Source: Dyella flagellata
GTDB lineage: Bacteria; Pseudomonadota; Gammaproteobacteria; Xanthomonadales; Rhodanobacteraceae
NCBI RefSeq assembly: GCF_030160275.1
Contig: NZ_BSOA01000031.1
Coordinates: 1 to 64,000, forward strand
Reading direction: 5' to 3'
DNA: 64,000 nt
The notes under the pieces were generated by a model that ran no database searches, had not been told where the DNA came from, and was given only the letters and a program-made list of their open reading frames with translations. Position numbers and translations under genes: made by a program. This document shows positions 20,180 through 28,946 of this stretch, one piece after another (position 1 is the first letter of the stretch; the number at the start of each line of letters is the position of its first letter).

Positions 20180-22033
20180 GTGGAGCCACCTGGCGTGCAT
20201 TCTTCGCAATCCAAGCAAGCCGACCTGCTTGACGCCTTCAACCAGGGCGACATGGCGCGTGTGCTCAGCCTAAGCGAAACGCATTCCAGCGACGACGAAA
20301 CCTGCCTGCTGCTACGTGCCCTGGCGCTTCGCGCCAGCAACCGTCTTCACGAAGCTCTGCCGCTGCTCACCCGGCTGACGCAACTGCAGCCTCACACCTT
20401 CGAGTACTGGAACAACCTGGGCCTGGCCGCCCGCGAGGCAGGCGACATGGAAACTGCTGCGCAATCCTTGCAGCGCGCGCTTGCGCTCGCTCCGCAACAC
20501 GCCGACGTGCACTACAACCTCGGCCTGCTCCATCTGCAACAAAAGAACTGGCTGGCCGCACGCGACTCGCTGCTGGAGGCGGTGCGACTTGAGCCCAACT
20601 TCGTGGAAGCGCGCCTGCAAGCCGCGCATGCCTGTCACGTCTGCGGCGACAATACCGGCGAGGAGGCGATGCTCGAAAATGCCGCCAATTGGCCGCCGCA
20701 GCCGGTGGAGCAGGCACTGACCCTGGCAGGCATGCTATCCACGCTAGGCCGGCCAGATGTAGCCCTACGCGCGCTTGAACAAGCTCAGTTGCCGCAGGAT
20801 GACACGGCTTGCCTGATGCGTCAGCGCATAACGGCGCTGCGTGCTGCGCTATACGAACGTGCCAACCGGCTCGATCTGGCACAAGCCGAACTCACGCAAT
20901 TGCCGCTGGACGAGCTGCCCGCAGAGCATGCCCAGCTTTCCTGTGCCGCATGGCTAGCGCATGCCGCCGTCGCCACGCGACATGGCGATACCCAACGCGC
21001 CGCCGAACTCTACGAGCGCGCCCTGACGGCAAGCGATGATGCCGAAGTCCTCGCCCAGGCCGCCTTCGGGCTGGCGAGCGCGCGTGACAAGCAGGCGCGT
21101 CATCACGCTGCATGGCAAGCCTTGCGGCACGCGCATGAAACCCAGCTCTCCATCGCGCGCACCATCGTGCCCGAGCTGATGGCCGAGAACAGCCAGCCAT
21201 TGAAGATGGCCGATCTTTGCGTGAGCCGCGTCGAGCACGACCGATGGGCACCACTGAAATCACCCCGCAGCGAACAAAGCCCGGTCTTCGTGCTCGGTTT
21301 TCCGCGCTCGGGTACCACCCTGCTGGAACAGATGCTGGATGCCCATCCGGATTTCTGTGCGATGGACGAACGCGCCTTCCTCCACGAACTGACCGAGCGC
21401 ATGGGCCTGGCCGGCCAGGCCTATCCGGCCGCCCTGGCCGATCTCACCAACGTGGAAGCCGACCAACTGCGTACCGTCTATGCCGACTTGGTGCGCAAGG
21501 TGGTGCCTGATCTGGGTACGCGCCGCCTGGTCGACAAGAATCCGCTCAACATGCTGTGCCTGCCGATGATCATGCGGCTGTTTCCCGAAGCACGCATCAT
21601 CCTGTGCCTGCGCCATCCCTGCGACGTGCTGATGAGTTGCTACATGCAATCGTTCCGCTCCCCCGCTTTCATGGTGTTGTGCAGTTCACTGCAGCGGCTG
21701 GCGCACGGTTACGTGCGAGCGTTCGAACACTGGTTCAGCCAGGCGGAGGTTTTTGCGCCGCGTGTGCTGGAGTGGCGTTACGAATCAGTAGTGAACCGGT
21801 TCGACGAACAGGTTCTGCGGCTGGGGCATTATCTCCAGCTAGACGATCCCGCCCCGCTGGCGCGCTACGCCGAACATGCGCGCAACAAGACCTACATCAG
21901 CACACCCAGCTACGCAGAGGTGACGCAGGGCATCCACTCGCGTGCCGTGCACAGATGGCACGCCTATCGCGAACAGTTCGAACTGGTGTTGCCGATACTG
22001 CGGCCCATGATGGAACGGCTTGGCTATACGTAG
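20180..22033 (+). CDS. TPR-sulfotransferase (module A)
   Basis: The 617-aa protein has N-terminal tetratricopeptide repeats (about 40-150, then more degenerate repeats to 320) and a C-terminal PAPS-dependent sulfotransferase domain. The 5'-phosphosulfate loop is GFPRSGTTLLEQML (373-386) and the 3'-phosphate site is LRHPCDVLMS (477-486). The TPR part suggests a protein or peptide acceptor. No signal peptide is visible, so it is probably cytoplasmic. The start is a GTG at 20180; GTG at 20195 is equally possible and neither has a strong ribosome site. The stop codon is the TAG of REP copy 4, and the convergent gene is a hydroxylase. Confidence 0.85.
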   Translation: MEPPGVHSSQSKQADLLDAFNQGDMARVLSLSETHSSDDETCLLLRALALRASNRLHEALPLLTRLTQLQPHTFEYWNNLGLAAREAGDMETAAQSLQRALALAPQHADVHYNLGLLHLQQKNWLAARDSLLEAVRLEPNFVEARLQAAHACHVCGDNTGEEAMLENAANWPPQPVEQALTLAGMLSTLGRPDVALRALEQAQLPQDDTACLMRQRITALRAALYERANRLDLAQAELTQLPLDELPAEHAQLSCAAWLAHAAVATRHGDTQRAAELYERALTASDDAEVLAQAAFGLASARDKQARHHAAWQALRHAHETQLSIARTIVPELMAENSQPLKMADLCVSRVEHDRWAPLKSPRSEQSPVFVLGFPRSGTTLLEQMLDAHPDFCAMDERAFLHELTERMGLAGQAYPAALADLTNVEADQLRTVYADLVRKVVPDLGTRRLVDKNPLNMLCLPMIMRLFPEARIILCLRHPCDVLMSCYMQSFRSPAFMVLCSSLQRLAHGYVRAFEHWFSQAEVFAPRVLEWRYESVVNRFDEQVLRLGHYLQLDDPAPLARYAEHARNKTYISTPSYAEVTQGIHSRAVHRWHAYREQFELVLPILRPMMERLGYT

Positions 22034-22097
22034 GCTGGGATGACAATCCCAGCATCGGGATGCGGCGTGGAAAGCTGGGATTGTCATCCCAGCCTAC
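22030..22097. repeat. GTAG REP pair, copy 4
   Basis: GTAGGCTGGGATGACAATCC at the left and GCTGGGATTGTCATCCCAGC then CTAC at the right. The left TAG (22031-22033) is the stop of the sulfotransferase and the right TAG (minus strand, 22094-22096) is the stop of the hydroxylase. The REP fills the whole convergent intergenic space. Confidence 0.92.
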
Positions 22098-23299
22098 GCA
22101 CTTGCCGCGTTGAAATCCCCGATCGCGCCGATCAACTCGGTCACCGCCGCGCACTCGGCCTCGGTGAGATCCGGATTCCAGCTATCGAGAATCAGCACTA
22201 CGCGCGTGAGTTCGCTGCGGTTCCAGGCTTCGTGTTCGAACGTATCGTCGAAAGTGACGCAGCGACCTTCCCGCCAGACATGCGTTTGGCCACCCACGCG
22301 CAGGGCGCAGTCGGGTGGCACGATCAGTGGCAGATGGGTCACCAGGCGCACGTTGGTCACACCCGTATGCGGAAGGATATGCGTGCCCGGGCTCAACACG
22401 GAGAACAGCGTTTCCGGTGCGTGGTTGCGGATGCGGGTCAGCGGCAAGCTGTCCAGCAACGCTGAAGTGCGCGGGCAAACTGCAGCGTTTGCGCCATAAC
22501 GCTCGCCATGCCGGTAAAAAAAATAGGCGTCCCAGGCGGCCGGCCGAGGTCCTGACGAACTCAGCATCGCCTGTTGCGACTGCCCGGGCGGCGGCGGGCC
22601 AAGAAAAGCTTCCAGGGTTTGCTGCTGCGCGAGCACACCGCGCAGTTCCTCGCGTATTTCGTCCGTGGCCGCTTCCAACGCGTCGTGCCACGGGAAGCGT
22701 TCGCGCGGATAGTAAGGCTGGCTGGGGATGCCGGGAAAATAAAGAAACTTGGGCCGCTGGCGCGGATCGGGAGTCTGAATGGAGCGCTCGCCCAGATAGA
22801 CCTCCAGGCAATGCTCCACCCGCCGCATCTCGGCCACGCCATGGCGCTGCTGCAAGGGCTCCAGCACTCGGTGGAACCAGGCCAGCCGTCCAGCATCGAC
22901 GTAACGCATGGCGTGCTTCACCGCCTCGCGCAGGCCCGGCGCCGTGGTTTCATCGCTAAGCCAGCGTCCCCCTTGTTGTGCCGTGCGCAAGGCTCCGAAA
23001 TAGGCGGTCAAAGCATCGTGCGGCTGGCCCAGCCGTTCCAGCGCCAGCCCCAACCGCAACCGCTCCACGAACAGCTCCGGTGCCTGGTCCAGGGCCTGTC
23101 GCAGCATCAGGGCGGCGACTGAAAAATCTCCCGCCAGCAGGTATGCGGCGCCAAGCACCTGCAAGGCTTCCAGATCGCCGGGCGCCTCCTCCAGCACACG
23201 CTGAAACAGCCGCCCGGCCTGCTGCAGATCACCTTGCCCCAGGCAGACATGCGCGGCCTGGCGCCATTGGGCGAGCTGTGTTTCGGCAGATGTGCTCAT
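22094..23299 (-). CDS. Aspartyl/asparaginyl beta-hydroxylase with TPR region (module A)
   Basis: The 401-aa protein has TPR-like helices (about 8-105) and a C-terminal Asp/Asn beta-hydroxylase domain. The Fe(II)/2-oxoglutarate motifs are H311 (LPHTGVTNVRLVTHL), H356 (FDDTFEHEAWN) and R366 (ELTRVVLILDSWNP). This family hydroxylates Asp or Asn side chains in proteins or peptides. The TPR part again suggests a polypeptide substrate. No signal peptide is seen. It converges with the sulfotransferase gene, and both stop codons are in REP copy 4. Confidence 0.88.
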   Translation of the reverse strand: MSTSAETQLAQWRQAAHVCLGQGDLQQAGRLFQRVLEEAPGDLEALQVLGAAYLLAGDFSVAALMLRQALDQAPELFVERLRLGLALERLGQPHDALTAYFGALRTAQQGGRWLSDETTAPGLREAVKHAMRYVDAGRLAWFHRVLEPLQQRHGVAEMRRVEHCLEVYLGERSIQTPDPRQRPKFLYFPGIPSQPYYPRERFPWHDALEAATDEIREELRGVLAQQQTLEAFLGPPPPGQSQQAMLSSSGPRPAAWDAYFFYRHGERYGANAAVCPRTSALLDSLPLTRIRNHAPETLFSVLSPGTHILPHTGVTNVRLVTHLPLIVPPDCALRVGGQTHVWREGRCVTFDDTFEHEAWNRSELTRVVLILDSWNPDLTEAECAAVTELIGAIGDFNAASA

Positions 23300-23440
23300 C
23301 GTCCCTCCCGACTGGCGTTATCGCACACCGCCGCTCCCGGAAAAAAGAGTCGCGGCAATCTCTTTGCAACCATTTCGCCATCGCACGGTGACGTTCCAGC
23401 GCCAGACTATGCTCCCGGGAACCAACCGGGGAGTGACGCC

Positions 23441-24301
23441 ATGGCCACCCTTCATTGCCGCAGCGCCTTCATTTCCGACGTCCATCTGGGCACCCCAGAC
23501 TGCAAGGCGGCCTATCTGCTGGATTTCCTGCGGAGCCTGAAGTGCGAGCAGCTGTACCTGGTGGGCGACATCATCGACCTGGAGTCCTTGAGCCGCCGCC
23601 GCTGGTGGCATCCGGACCACGGCACCGTGATCGCCGAGGTGCTGGATATGGCACGCCGTGGCGTCGAGGTCATCTACATCCCCGGCAACCACGATTGCGC
23701 GCTGCGCGGCCTGGTGGGTCAGTCGATCTGCGGCGTGCGCATCGAACTGAATGCGATCCATGTCGGCGCCGATGGCCGCCGCTATCGTGTCAGCCACGGC
23801 GACGAATACGATCCGGAGCAGATCGGCCGTAGCTGGATGCTGCATCTGGGCGAGGCGATGCACCGCTTCGTGTGCTGGGGCAACCGCCGCATCAATGCCT
23901 GGCGCCGCCGCATGGCAATGCCGTACCTGCCGCTGTCGATCATCGTGAAATCGCATATCGGCAAGGCGCTGGCGTATATCCGCGCCTATGAGGAACGCGT
24001 CGCCGCCGGTGCGCGCGAGCACAACGTGGACGGCCATATCTGCGGCCACATCCATTACGGCCAGGTGCGTACCATCGACGGGGTGGTCTACCTTAATGAT
24101 GGCGATTGGGTGGAACACTGCACCGCGCTGATCGAAGATGAACAGGGTGCGATGGAGCTGATCCACTGGAGCGAGCAGCCGACCGCGCTGGGGCATGCCA
24201 GCCGCGAGCTGGTGCAGCCCTCGCCCATGGCCGCGCTGGCGCTGGCGCCGCTGGCCCGGCGCAAGAAACACGAGCTGGAAGAGCTGCAGCCCGCCGCATG
24301 A
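23441..24301 (+). CDS. Metallophosphoesterase, UDP-2,3-diacylglucosamine diphosphatase-like
   Basis: The 286-aa protein has all calcineurin-like metal motifs: DVHLG (14-18), GDIID, GNHD, SHGDEYD and GHIHYG. The spacing, with the DxxLG start and HGDEYD, is that of LpxH/LpxH2-like enzymes that remove UMP from UDP-diacylglucosamine in lipid A synthesis, but it may be a paralogue with a different substrate. The ATG at 23441 follows CCGGGGAGTGACGCC. It is divergent from the hydroxylase gene. Confidence 0.85.
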   Translation: MATLHCRSAFISDVHLGTPDCKAAYLLDFLRSLKCEQLYLVGDIIDLESLSRRRWWHPDHGTVIAEVLDMARRGVEVIYIPGNHDCALRGLVGQSICGVRIELNAIHVGADGRRYRVSHGDEYDPEQIGRSWMLHLGEAMHRFVCWGNRRINAWRRRMAMPYLPLSIIVKSHIGKALAYIRAYEERVAAGAREHNVDGHICGHIHYGQVRTIDGVVYLNDGDWVEHCTALIEDEQGAMELIHWSEQPTALGHASRELVQPSPMAALALAPLARRKKHELEELQPAA

Positions 24302-24321
24302 GGGGGAGGAGGCCCCCGACG

Positions 24322-24402
24322 CCGTCATTCCCGCGAACGCGGGAACCCATTTTGCTCCGGTGCAAAGGCGAAGATGGATTCCCGCTTCCGCGGGAATGAC
24401 GG
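24322..24402. repeat. Dispersed inverted repeat, CGTCATTCCCGCG family, copy 2
   Basis: Arms start CCGTCATTCCCGCGAACGCG and end CGCGGGAATGACGG, with imperfect matching in the inner part (CCCATTTT versus GATGGATT). It shares the core with 5742-5820 and lies 21 bases after the phosphoesterase gene. Confidence 0.85.
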
Positions 24403-24493
24403 CTTCGTGATCGGCATGCCTTGATCCCTAGCGCGTCGCCAGCATATTGAGGGGCTACAATTAGCCCCTTCATTAAGCTGGAGCCCCTCCCTC

Positions 24494-25420
24494 ATGTCCC
24501 TCGAAGCCGCCACCCGCGAACGAATCGAAAGCCTGCTGAAAGACCACCGCGTGGTGCTGTTCATGAAGGGCACCCGCTACCAGCCGATGTGCGGTTTCTC
24601 CGCCGCCGCCGCCAATACGCTCAACGAGCTGCTGCCGGAATACCACACGGTCAACGTGCTGGAAGATTCCGAGATCCGTGAAGGCATCAAGGCGTTCGGC
24701 AACTGGCCGACCATTCCGCAGCTGTACGTGGACGGCGAACTGGTCGGCGGCGCCGACATCATCCGCCAGATGTACGGCAGCGGCGAACTGCACCAGTTGT
24801 TCGGCGCCGCTGCGCCGGATCGCACACCGCCGGAAATCACCATCACCGACAAGGCCGCCGAGGCCATCCGCGCCGGTACGGCCAACGCGCAGGGCATGGC
24901 GCTGCATCTGGAAATCGGTCCGGACCACAGTGCCGGCTTCCAGCTTGCCCCCGCCGGCGACCACGACATCGTCGTCACCGCCAACGGCATCGAAGTGCAT
25001 TTCGATCCGGCCAGCGCCCAGCGCGCCAAGGGCGTCGTGATCGACTGGGTCTCCACCATGCAGGGCGAAGGCCTGAGCCTGAAGTTTCCCGGCGCCGGCA
25101 ACGGCATCCAGTCGATGAGTGTGCAGGAACTCAAAACCCGCCTCGCTGCCGGCAATATCACCCTGATCGATACGCGCCCCGCACAAGGCCGTGCCATCGC
25201 CGCACCGCTGTCGCAGGCGCGCATCCTGGAAGAGGAAGGCTACACCGCACTCGCCAACCTGCCCAAGGACACGCCGCTGGCCTTCATGTGCCACCACGGT
25301 GTTTCCAGCCGCGGCGTGGCGGAACGATTCTCCGCGCACGGTTTTACCCAGGTGTATAGCGTGGATGGCGGTATTGATGCGTGGGCGGCCGAGGTCGACA
25401 CGAGCCTGCCGCGGTATTGA
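24494..25420 (+). CDS. Monothiol glutaredoxin-HesB-rhodanese fusion
   Basis: The 308-aa protein has three domains. Residues 1-105 form a Grx4-type monothiol glutaredoxin with CGFS (33-36) and WPTIPQLYV, expected to bind a [2Fe-2S] cluster with glutathione. Residues 113-200 are HesB/IscA-like (ITITDKAAEAIRAG...LHLEIG) but contain no Cys, so they cannot hold iron-sulfur in the usual way. Residues 207-305 are a rhodanese with catalytic C266 in MCHHGVSSRG. A role in iron-sulfur trafficking or sulfur relay is likely. A strong terminator follows, and the gene stands alone. Confidence 0.92.
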   Translation: MSLEAATRERIESLLKDHRVVLFMKGTRYQPMCGFSAAAANTLNELLPEYHTVNVLEDSEIREGIKAFGNWPTIPQLYVDGELVGGADIIRQMYGSGELHQLFGAAAPDRTPPEITITDKAAEAIRAGTANAQGMALHLEIGPDHSAGFQLAPAGDHDIVVTANGIEVHFDPASAQRAKGVVIDWVSTMQGEGLSLKFPGAGNGIQSMSVQELKTRLAAGNITLIDTRPAQGRAIAAPLSQARILEEEGYTALANLPKDTPLAFMCHHGVSSRGVAERFSAHGFTQVYSVDGGIDAWAAEVDTSLPRY

Positions 25421-25446
25421 TTCCACGCGCCGACTCATCACCACAG

Positions 25447-25474
25447 ATACGGGGCTTCGGCCCCGTATTTTTTT
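25447..25474 (+). terminator. Intrinsic terminator of the glutaredoxin fusion gene
   Basis: The 9-bp stem ATACGGGGC/GCCCCGTAT has a TTCG tetraloop and is followed by six T residues. This is the clearest textbook terminator in the window. Confidence 0.93.
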
Positions 25475-25520
25475 GCCTGAGATAGGCTAGTGGGCATACC
25501 GAACCTGCCTTGGTCCCTGT

Positions 25521-26219
25521 ATGCGCTGCCTGCTGATCGAAGACGACGCCCAAACCGCTCGCTTCATTCACGATGGCCTGCTTCGCGCGGGCCACGAAGT
25601 GACACTCTGCGGCGATGGCGCCAGCGGATTGCAGCAAGCCGGCAACCATGCCTGGGACGTGCTCGTACTTGACCGCATGCTGCCCGGGGGTATCGACGGC
25701 CTTACGCTGCTGGCTACGCTGCGCGCACGGAACGACTCCACTCCAGTGCTTGTGCTCAGCGCGCTGGCCAGCCTCGACGAGCGCGTGCGGGGCCTGCGCG
25801 AGGGTTGCGATGATTACCTCACCAAGCCCTTCGCCCTGGAGGAACTGCTCGCACGCGTCGACGCGCTCGGCCGGCGCGCTTCACTAACCGGCGATCCGAA
25901 AGTGTTCAACGTGGCCGACCTAATGGTGGATACGCGCACGCGCCGTGCCTATCGTGCGGGCAGACCTATTGTCCTGCAGCCGCGCGAGTACCAGTTGCTG
26001 GAATACCTGGTGCGCCACCAGGGCGAGGTGGTTACGCGCAAGATGCTGCTTACGGCAGTATGGGGTTATCACTTCGATCCGGAGACGAATGTCATTGACG
26101 TGCAGATGAGCCGCCTGCGCAACAAGGTGGATCGCGACTTTCCATGCACACTGATCCAAACCGTGCGCGGTGTGGGCTATATGGTCCAATCGACCAACAG
26201 CGAAGCCACCCATGACTAG
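25521..26219 (+). CDS. OmpR/PhoB-family response regulator
   Basis: The 232-aa protein has a receiver domain (1-115) with acidic pocket E7/D8/D9, phosphoacceptor D51 (VLVLDRMLPGG) and K102 (LTKPF), and a winged-helix DNA-binding domain (130-225) ending with TVRGVGYM. It resembles regulators of metal or antimicrobial efflux (CzcR/CusR/QseB type). Its last 8 bases overlap the kinase gene, so the two are co-translated. The RND export genes directly downstream are the likely target. Confidence 0.92.
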   Translation: MRCLLIEDDAQTARFIHDGLLRAGHEVTLCGDGASGLQQAGNHAWDVLVLDRMLPGGIDGLTLLATLRARNDSTPVLVLSALASLDERVRGLREGCDDYLTKPFALEELLARVDALGRRASLTGDPKVFNVADLMVDTRTRRAYRAGRPIVLQPREYQLLEYLVRHQGEVVTRKMLLTAVWGYHFDPETNVIDVQMSRLRNKVDRDFPCTLIQTVRGVGYMVQSTNSEATHD

Positions 26220-27570
26220 TCTTCGCCACTCGATCGTTTTCCGTCTCGCGGCGGGTTACGGCCTGCTGTTCCTGCTCTCGATCGGGATCATCTCCACCGT
26301 ATTCTATGTCGGCACCGCCGGTATGCTGGCGCGTAGTACCGACCGCCAGATAGTTGCTATCGCCCACCAACTGGAACAGGTTCACGAACGCAACGGAACC
26401 GACGCGCTGCAGCAAGCCGTCCACACGCTGCTGACCGACGACAAGGATGTGGAGACCGAGGTATACCTGCTGCTCGATGCGCACGGCAGCAAACTGATCG
26501 GCAATCTCACCGCATGGCCGACGCTGCTTTACGCAAACGACACGCTGACGAAAAGCCAAGTGCAGCGTCTTGGACGCAACTCGACCAGCCGCCTACTGGT
26601 GCATCGCTTTGATGACGGCAGCCTATTGGTGGTGGGGCGCGACCTGTTGGAACAGCACCAGCTCGAACGGATGATCCTCAGTGCATTGGCGCTCGGCGGT
26701 GCAATCGGCCTGCTGCTCGCTATGGCGGGTGCAGCGCTATTTCGCACGCAATTGCAGGCGCGCCTGGCCTCGATCCAGGAAACCACGCATGACGTATCGG
26801 GCGGCAACCTGAGCCGGCGCATCGCCACCGATCACGCCAAGGACGAACTTGCCAGCATCGCGCGTGACATCAACCGCATGCTGGATGACATTCAACGCCT
26901 GATGGATATCGCACGCAATGTTTCCAACACCATCGCGCATGACTTGCGCACGCCGCTGGGACGAATTCGCAGTGCGCTGGAAGAGACTCTACAGTCGCCC
27001 TGCGAATTGCAGCGATGGCAGCACACCGCGCACTACGCTATCGATGAAATCGATACGCTGATCGGCGTGTTCGAGAAGTTGCTGCAAATTGCCGAAGCGG
27101 AATCCGGCGTGCGGCGGCAACGCTTCGAACGATTGCCGCTACGTGCCGTGATGGACGACTTGCTGGAGCTTTACCAGCCGGCGGCTGAAGCGCAAGGCAT
27201 GCGCTTGGGCCTGGACATTGACGGCGCCCCTGAGGTGCTCGCGGATCGGGACCTGATCGCCAACGTGCTGGCCAATCTGCTGGACAATACGCTCAAGTAT
27301 GCCGGCAGCGGCGCGCGCATCCACCTCTGTGTCTGGCAGGACGAGCACTTCGTCCACATCGTCGTGCAGGACAACGGCCCAGGCATGCCTCCCGACGCCC
27401 TGCCCCGCGCTACCGAACGCTTTTTCCGCGTGGACGACAGCCGCAGCCAGCGCGGCAACGGCCTGGGGCTATCCATCGTCGCGGCGGTGGTGTCGCTGCA
27501 CCGGGGGGAGTTGAAGCTGGAAGATGCACGGCCCGGTTTGAAGGTAAGTATTGTTTTGCCGAAGGCGTGA
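26212..27570 (+). CDS. Sensor histidine kinase
   Basis: The 452-aa inner-membrane kinase has membrane helices at about 10-33 and 154-177 and a periplasmic loop of about 120 residues with no evident metal-binding cluster. A HAMP region (178-232) follows. The H-box has H243 (IAHDLRTPLGRI), the N-box is LANLLDNTLKYA, G1 is DNGPGMP and G2 is GNGLGLSIV. The start ATG lies within the last codons of the response regulator (ATGACTAG). It pairs with the regulator upstream and probably senses a substrate of the RND pump. Confidence 0.92.
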   Translation: MTSLRHSIVFRLAAGYGLLFLLSIGIISTVFYVGTAGMLARSTDRQIVAIAHQLEQVHERNGTDALQQAVHTLLTDDKDVETEVYLLLDAHGSKLIGNLTAWPTLLYANDTLTKSQVQRLGRNSTSRLLVHRFDDGSLLVVGRDLLEQHQLERMILSALALGGAIGLLLAMAGAALFRTQLQARLASIQETTHDVSGGNLSRRIATDHAKDELASIARDINRMLDDIQRLMDIARNVSNTIAHDLRTPLGRIRSALEETLQSPCELQRWQHTAHYAIDEIDTLIGVFEKLLQIAEAESGVRRQRFERLPLRAVMDDLLELYQPAAEAQGMRLGLDIDGAPEVLADRDLIANVLANLLDNTLKYAGSGARIHLCVWQDEHFVHIVVQDNGPGMPPDALPRATERFFRVDDSRSQRGNGLGLSIVAAVVSLHRGELKLEDARPGLKVSIVLPKA

Positions 27571-27705
27571 GTGGGTAGTGGGTAGCAATCCCAGCTTTCC
27601 GGGCGAGAGGGTCCCAGCCGGCGATCAACCTTTCCAAATCGTAACTGTTCCCCGCCTCTACCCGCCGCTATGGTCCCAGGACGCAAGCCTTCCCGAGATC
27701 GTTTC

Positions 27706-28884
27706 ATGCCCTCCAAGCGCGCGCCCATGCTGGGCCTCGCCATCGCCGCTGTCATCCTTGCCGGCCTTGGCTATCTCTGGCTCGCCCATCGCCAGTCGCC
27801 CGCACCGGCAGCAAACGCCGGTACCGACACGCACAGCGTCACCCTCAGCGATACGCAGGCCAAGCAGGTTTCGGTGATCGAGGTGGGCATGCATACGTTC
27901 GATACCTGGCGCCGAGCGGTGGGCAACATCGACTATGACCAGGGCCGCCTTGCCCAGGTCTCCAGTCCGTATGCCGGGCGCGTGGCGAGCGTGGCGGCGG
28001 AGGAAGGCGACCCCGTGCGCAAGGGGCAATTGCTGTTCACCATCGACAGCCCCGATCTGCTGCAAGCCGAGTCCGCCCTGCTCGCCGCCGATGGTGTGCT
28101 CGCGCTGAACCGCAAAACGCTCGCGCGCGCGCAAAAGATGCTGACCATCCAGGCCAGCGCACAAAAAGACGTGGAGCAGGCGATCTCCGACGAGCAGACC
28201 GCCGAAGCGAGCTATCGCGCGGCACGCAAAAACCTGCTGCTGTTCGGCAAGAGCGAGGCGGACATCGACCGCTTGCTCGCCACGCGCAAAGTGGAGGGTG
28301 AGCTGCGCATCCTCAGTCCGTTCGACGGCATCGTCGCCAATCGTTCGCTGGCGGTAGGCGACCTGGTACAACCCGGCGGCGCCCCTACGCCGTTCATCGT
28401 GGCCGATCTTTCCAGCGTGTGGATGATGGCGAATATGCCGGAAGATGACGCTTCGGCGCTGAAGCTGCATCAGCCGCTCACCGTCACGATTCCGGCTTTG
28501 CCGGGGCGCACACTGCATGGCGAAGTCAGTTACATCGCCAGCGCCGTCGATCCGAGCACGCACACCGTAGTCGTGCGCGCGGATATTCCCAATCCGGATC
28601 GCGTATTGCGTCCGCAGATGCTGGTCAACACCGCCGTGCAAACGGCCACGGCGGAACACTCGCTCGCCGTACCCGAAAACGGCGTAGTACGCGAAGGCGA
28701 CGGCACCACCATGGTGTACGTCACGCAAGACGGCCGCCGCTTCGAACAGCGCACCGTAAAAGTCGGCAAACGCCAGGCCGGCATGGACCAGATTCTCGAT
28801 GGACTGAAGGCCGGCGAACGCGTCGCCGGCGAAGGCGCTCTGTTCCTCGACAACATGCTGGTGCAGCAGCCGGATGACGATTGA
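27706..28884 (+). CDS. RND efflux periplasmic adaptor subunit
   Basis: The 392-aa protein has an N-terminal membrane anchor (residues 8-26), a lipoyl/barrel-sandwich region split by a helical hairpin (about 85-195, LLAADGVLALNRKTLARAQK), then a beta-barrel and a C-terminal membrane-proximal domain (VVREGDGTTMVYVTQDGRRFEQRTV in part). It is a CzcB/CusB-type adaptor joining the pump to the outer-membrane channel. There is no His- or Met-rich metal site at the N-terminus. The start has GAGA upstream, and the permease gene follows 62 bases later. Confidence 0.9.
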   Translation: MPSKRAPMLGLAIAAVILAGLGYLWLAHRQSPAPAANAGTDTHSVTLSDTQAKQVSVIEVGMHTFDTWRRAVGNIDYDQGRLAQVSSPYAGRVASVAAEEGDPVRKGQLLFTIDSPDLLQAESALLAADGVLALNRKTLARAQKMLTIQASAQKDVEQAISDEQTAEASYRAARKNLLLFGKSEADIDRLLATRKVEGELRILSPFDGIVANRSLAVGDLVQPGGAPTPFIVADLSSVWMMANMPEDDASALKLHQPLTVTIPALPGRTLHGEVSYIASAVDPSTHTVVVRADIPNPDRVLRPQMLVNTAVQTATAEHSLAVPENGVVREGDGTTMVYVTQDGRRFEQRTVKVGKRQAGMDQILDGLKAGERVAGEGALFLDNMLVQQPDDD

Positions 28885-28946
28885 GCCATTGCGCGCGCAT
28901 CGCTTTCCACTCTTAGACACCTTCAGCTATAGAAAAGGCGTTACCC

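Noticed and set aside
27579-27617. Possible decayed REP after the histidine kinase gene
   Set aside because: It shares only GTAG and AATCCCAGCTTTCC with the family and lacks the second palindrome. It may be a relic but falls below what can be called.
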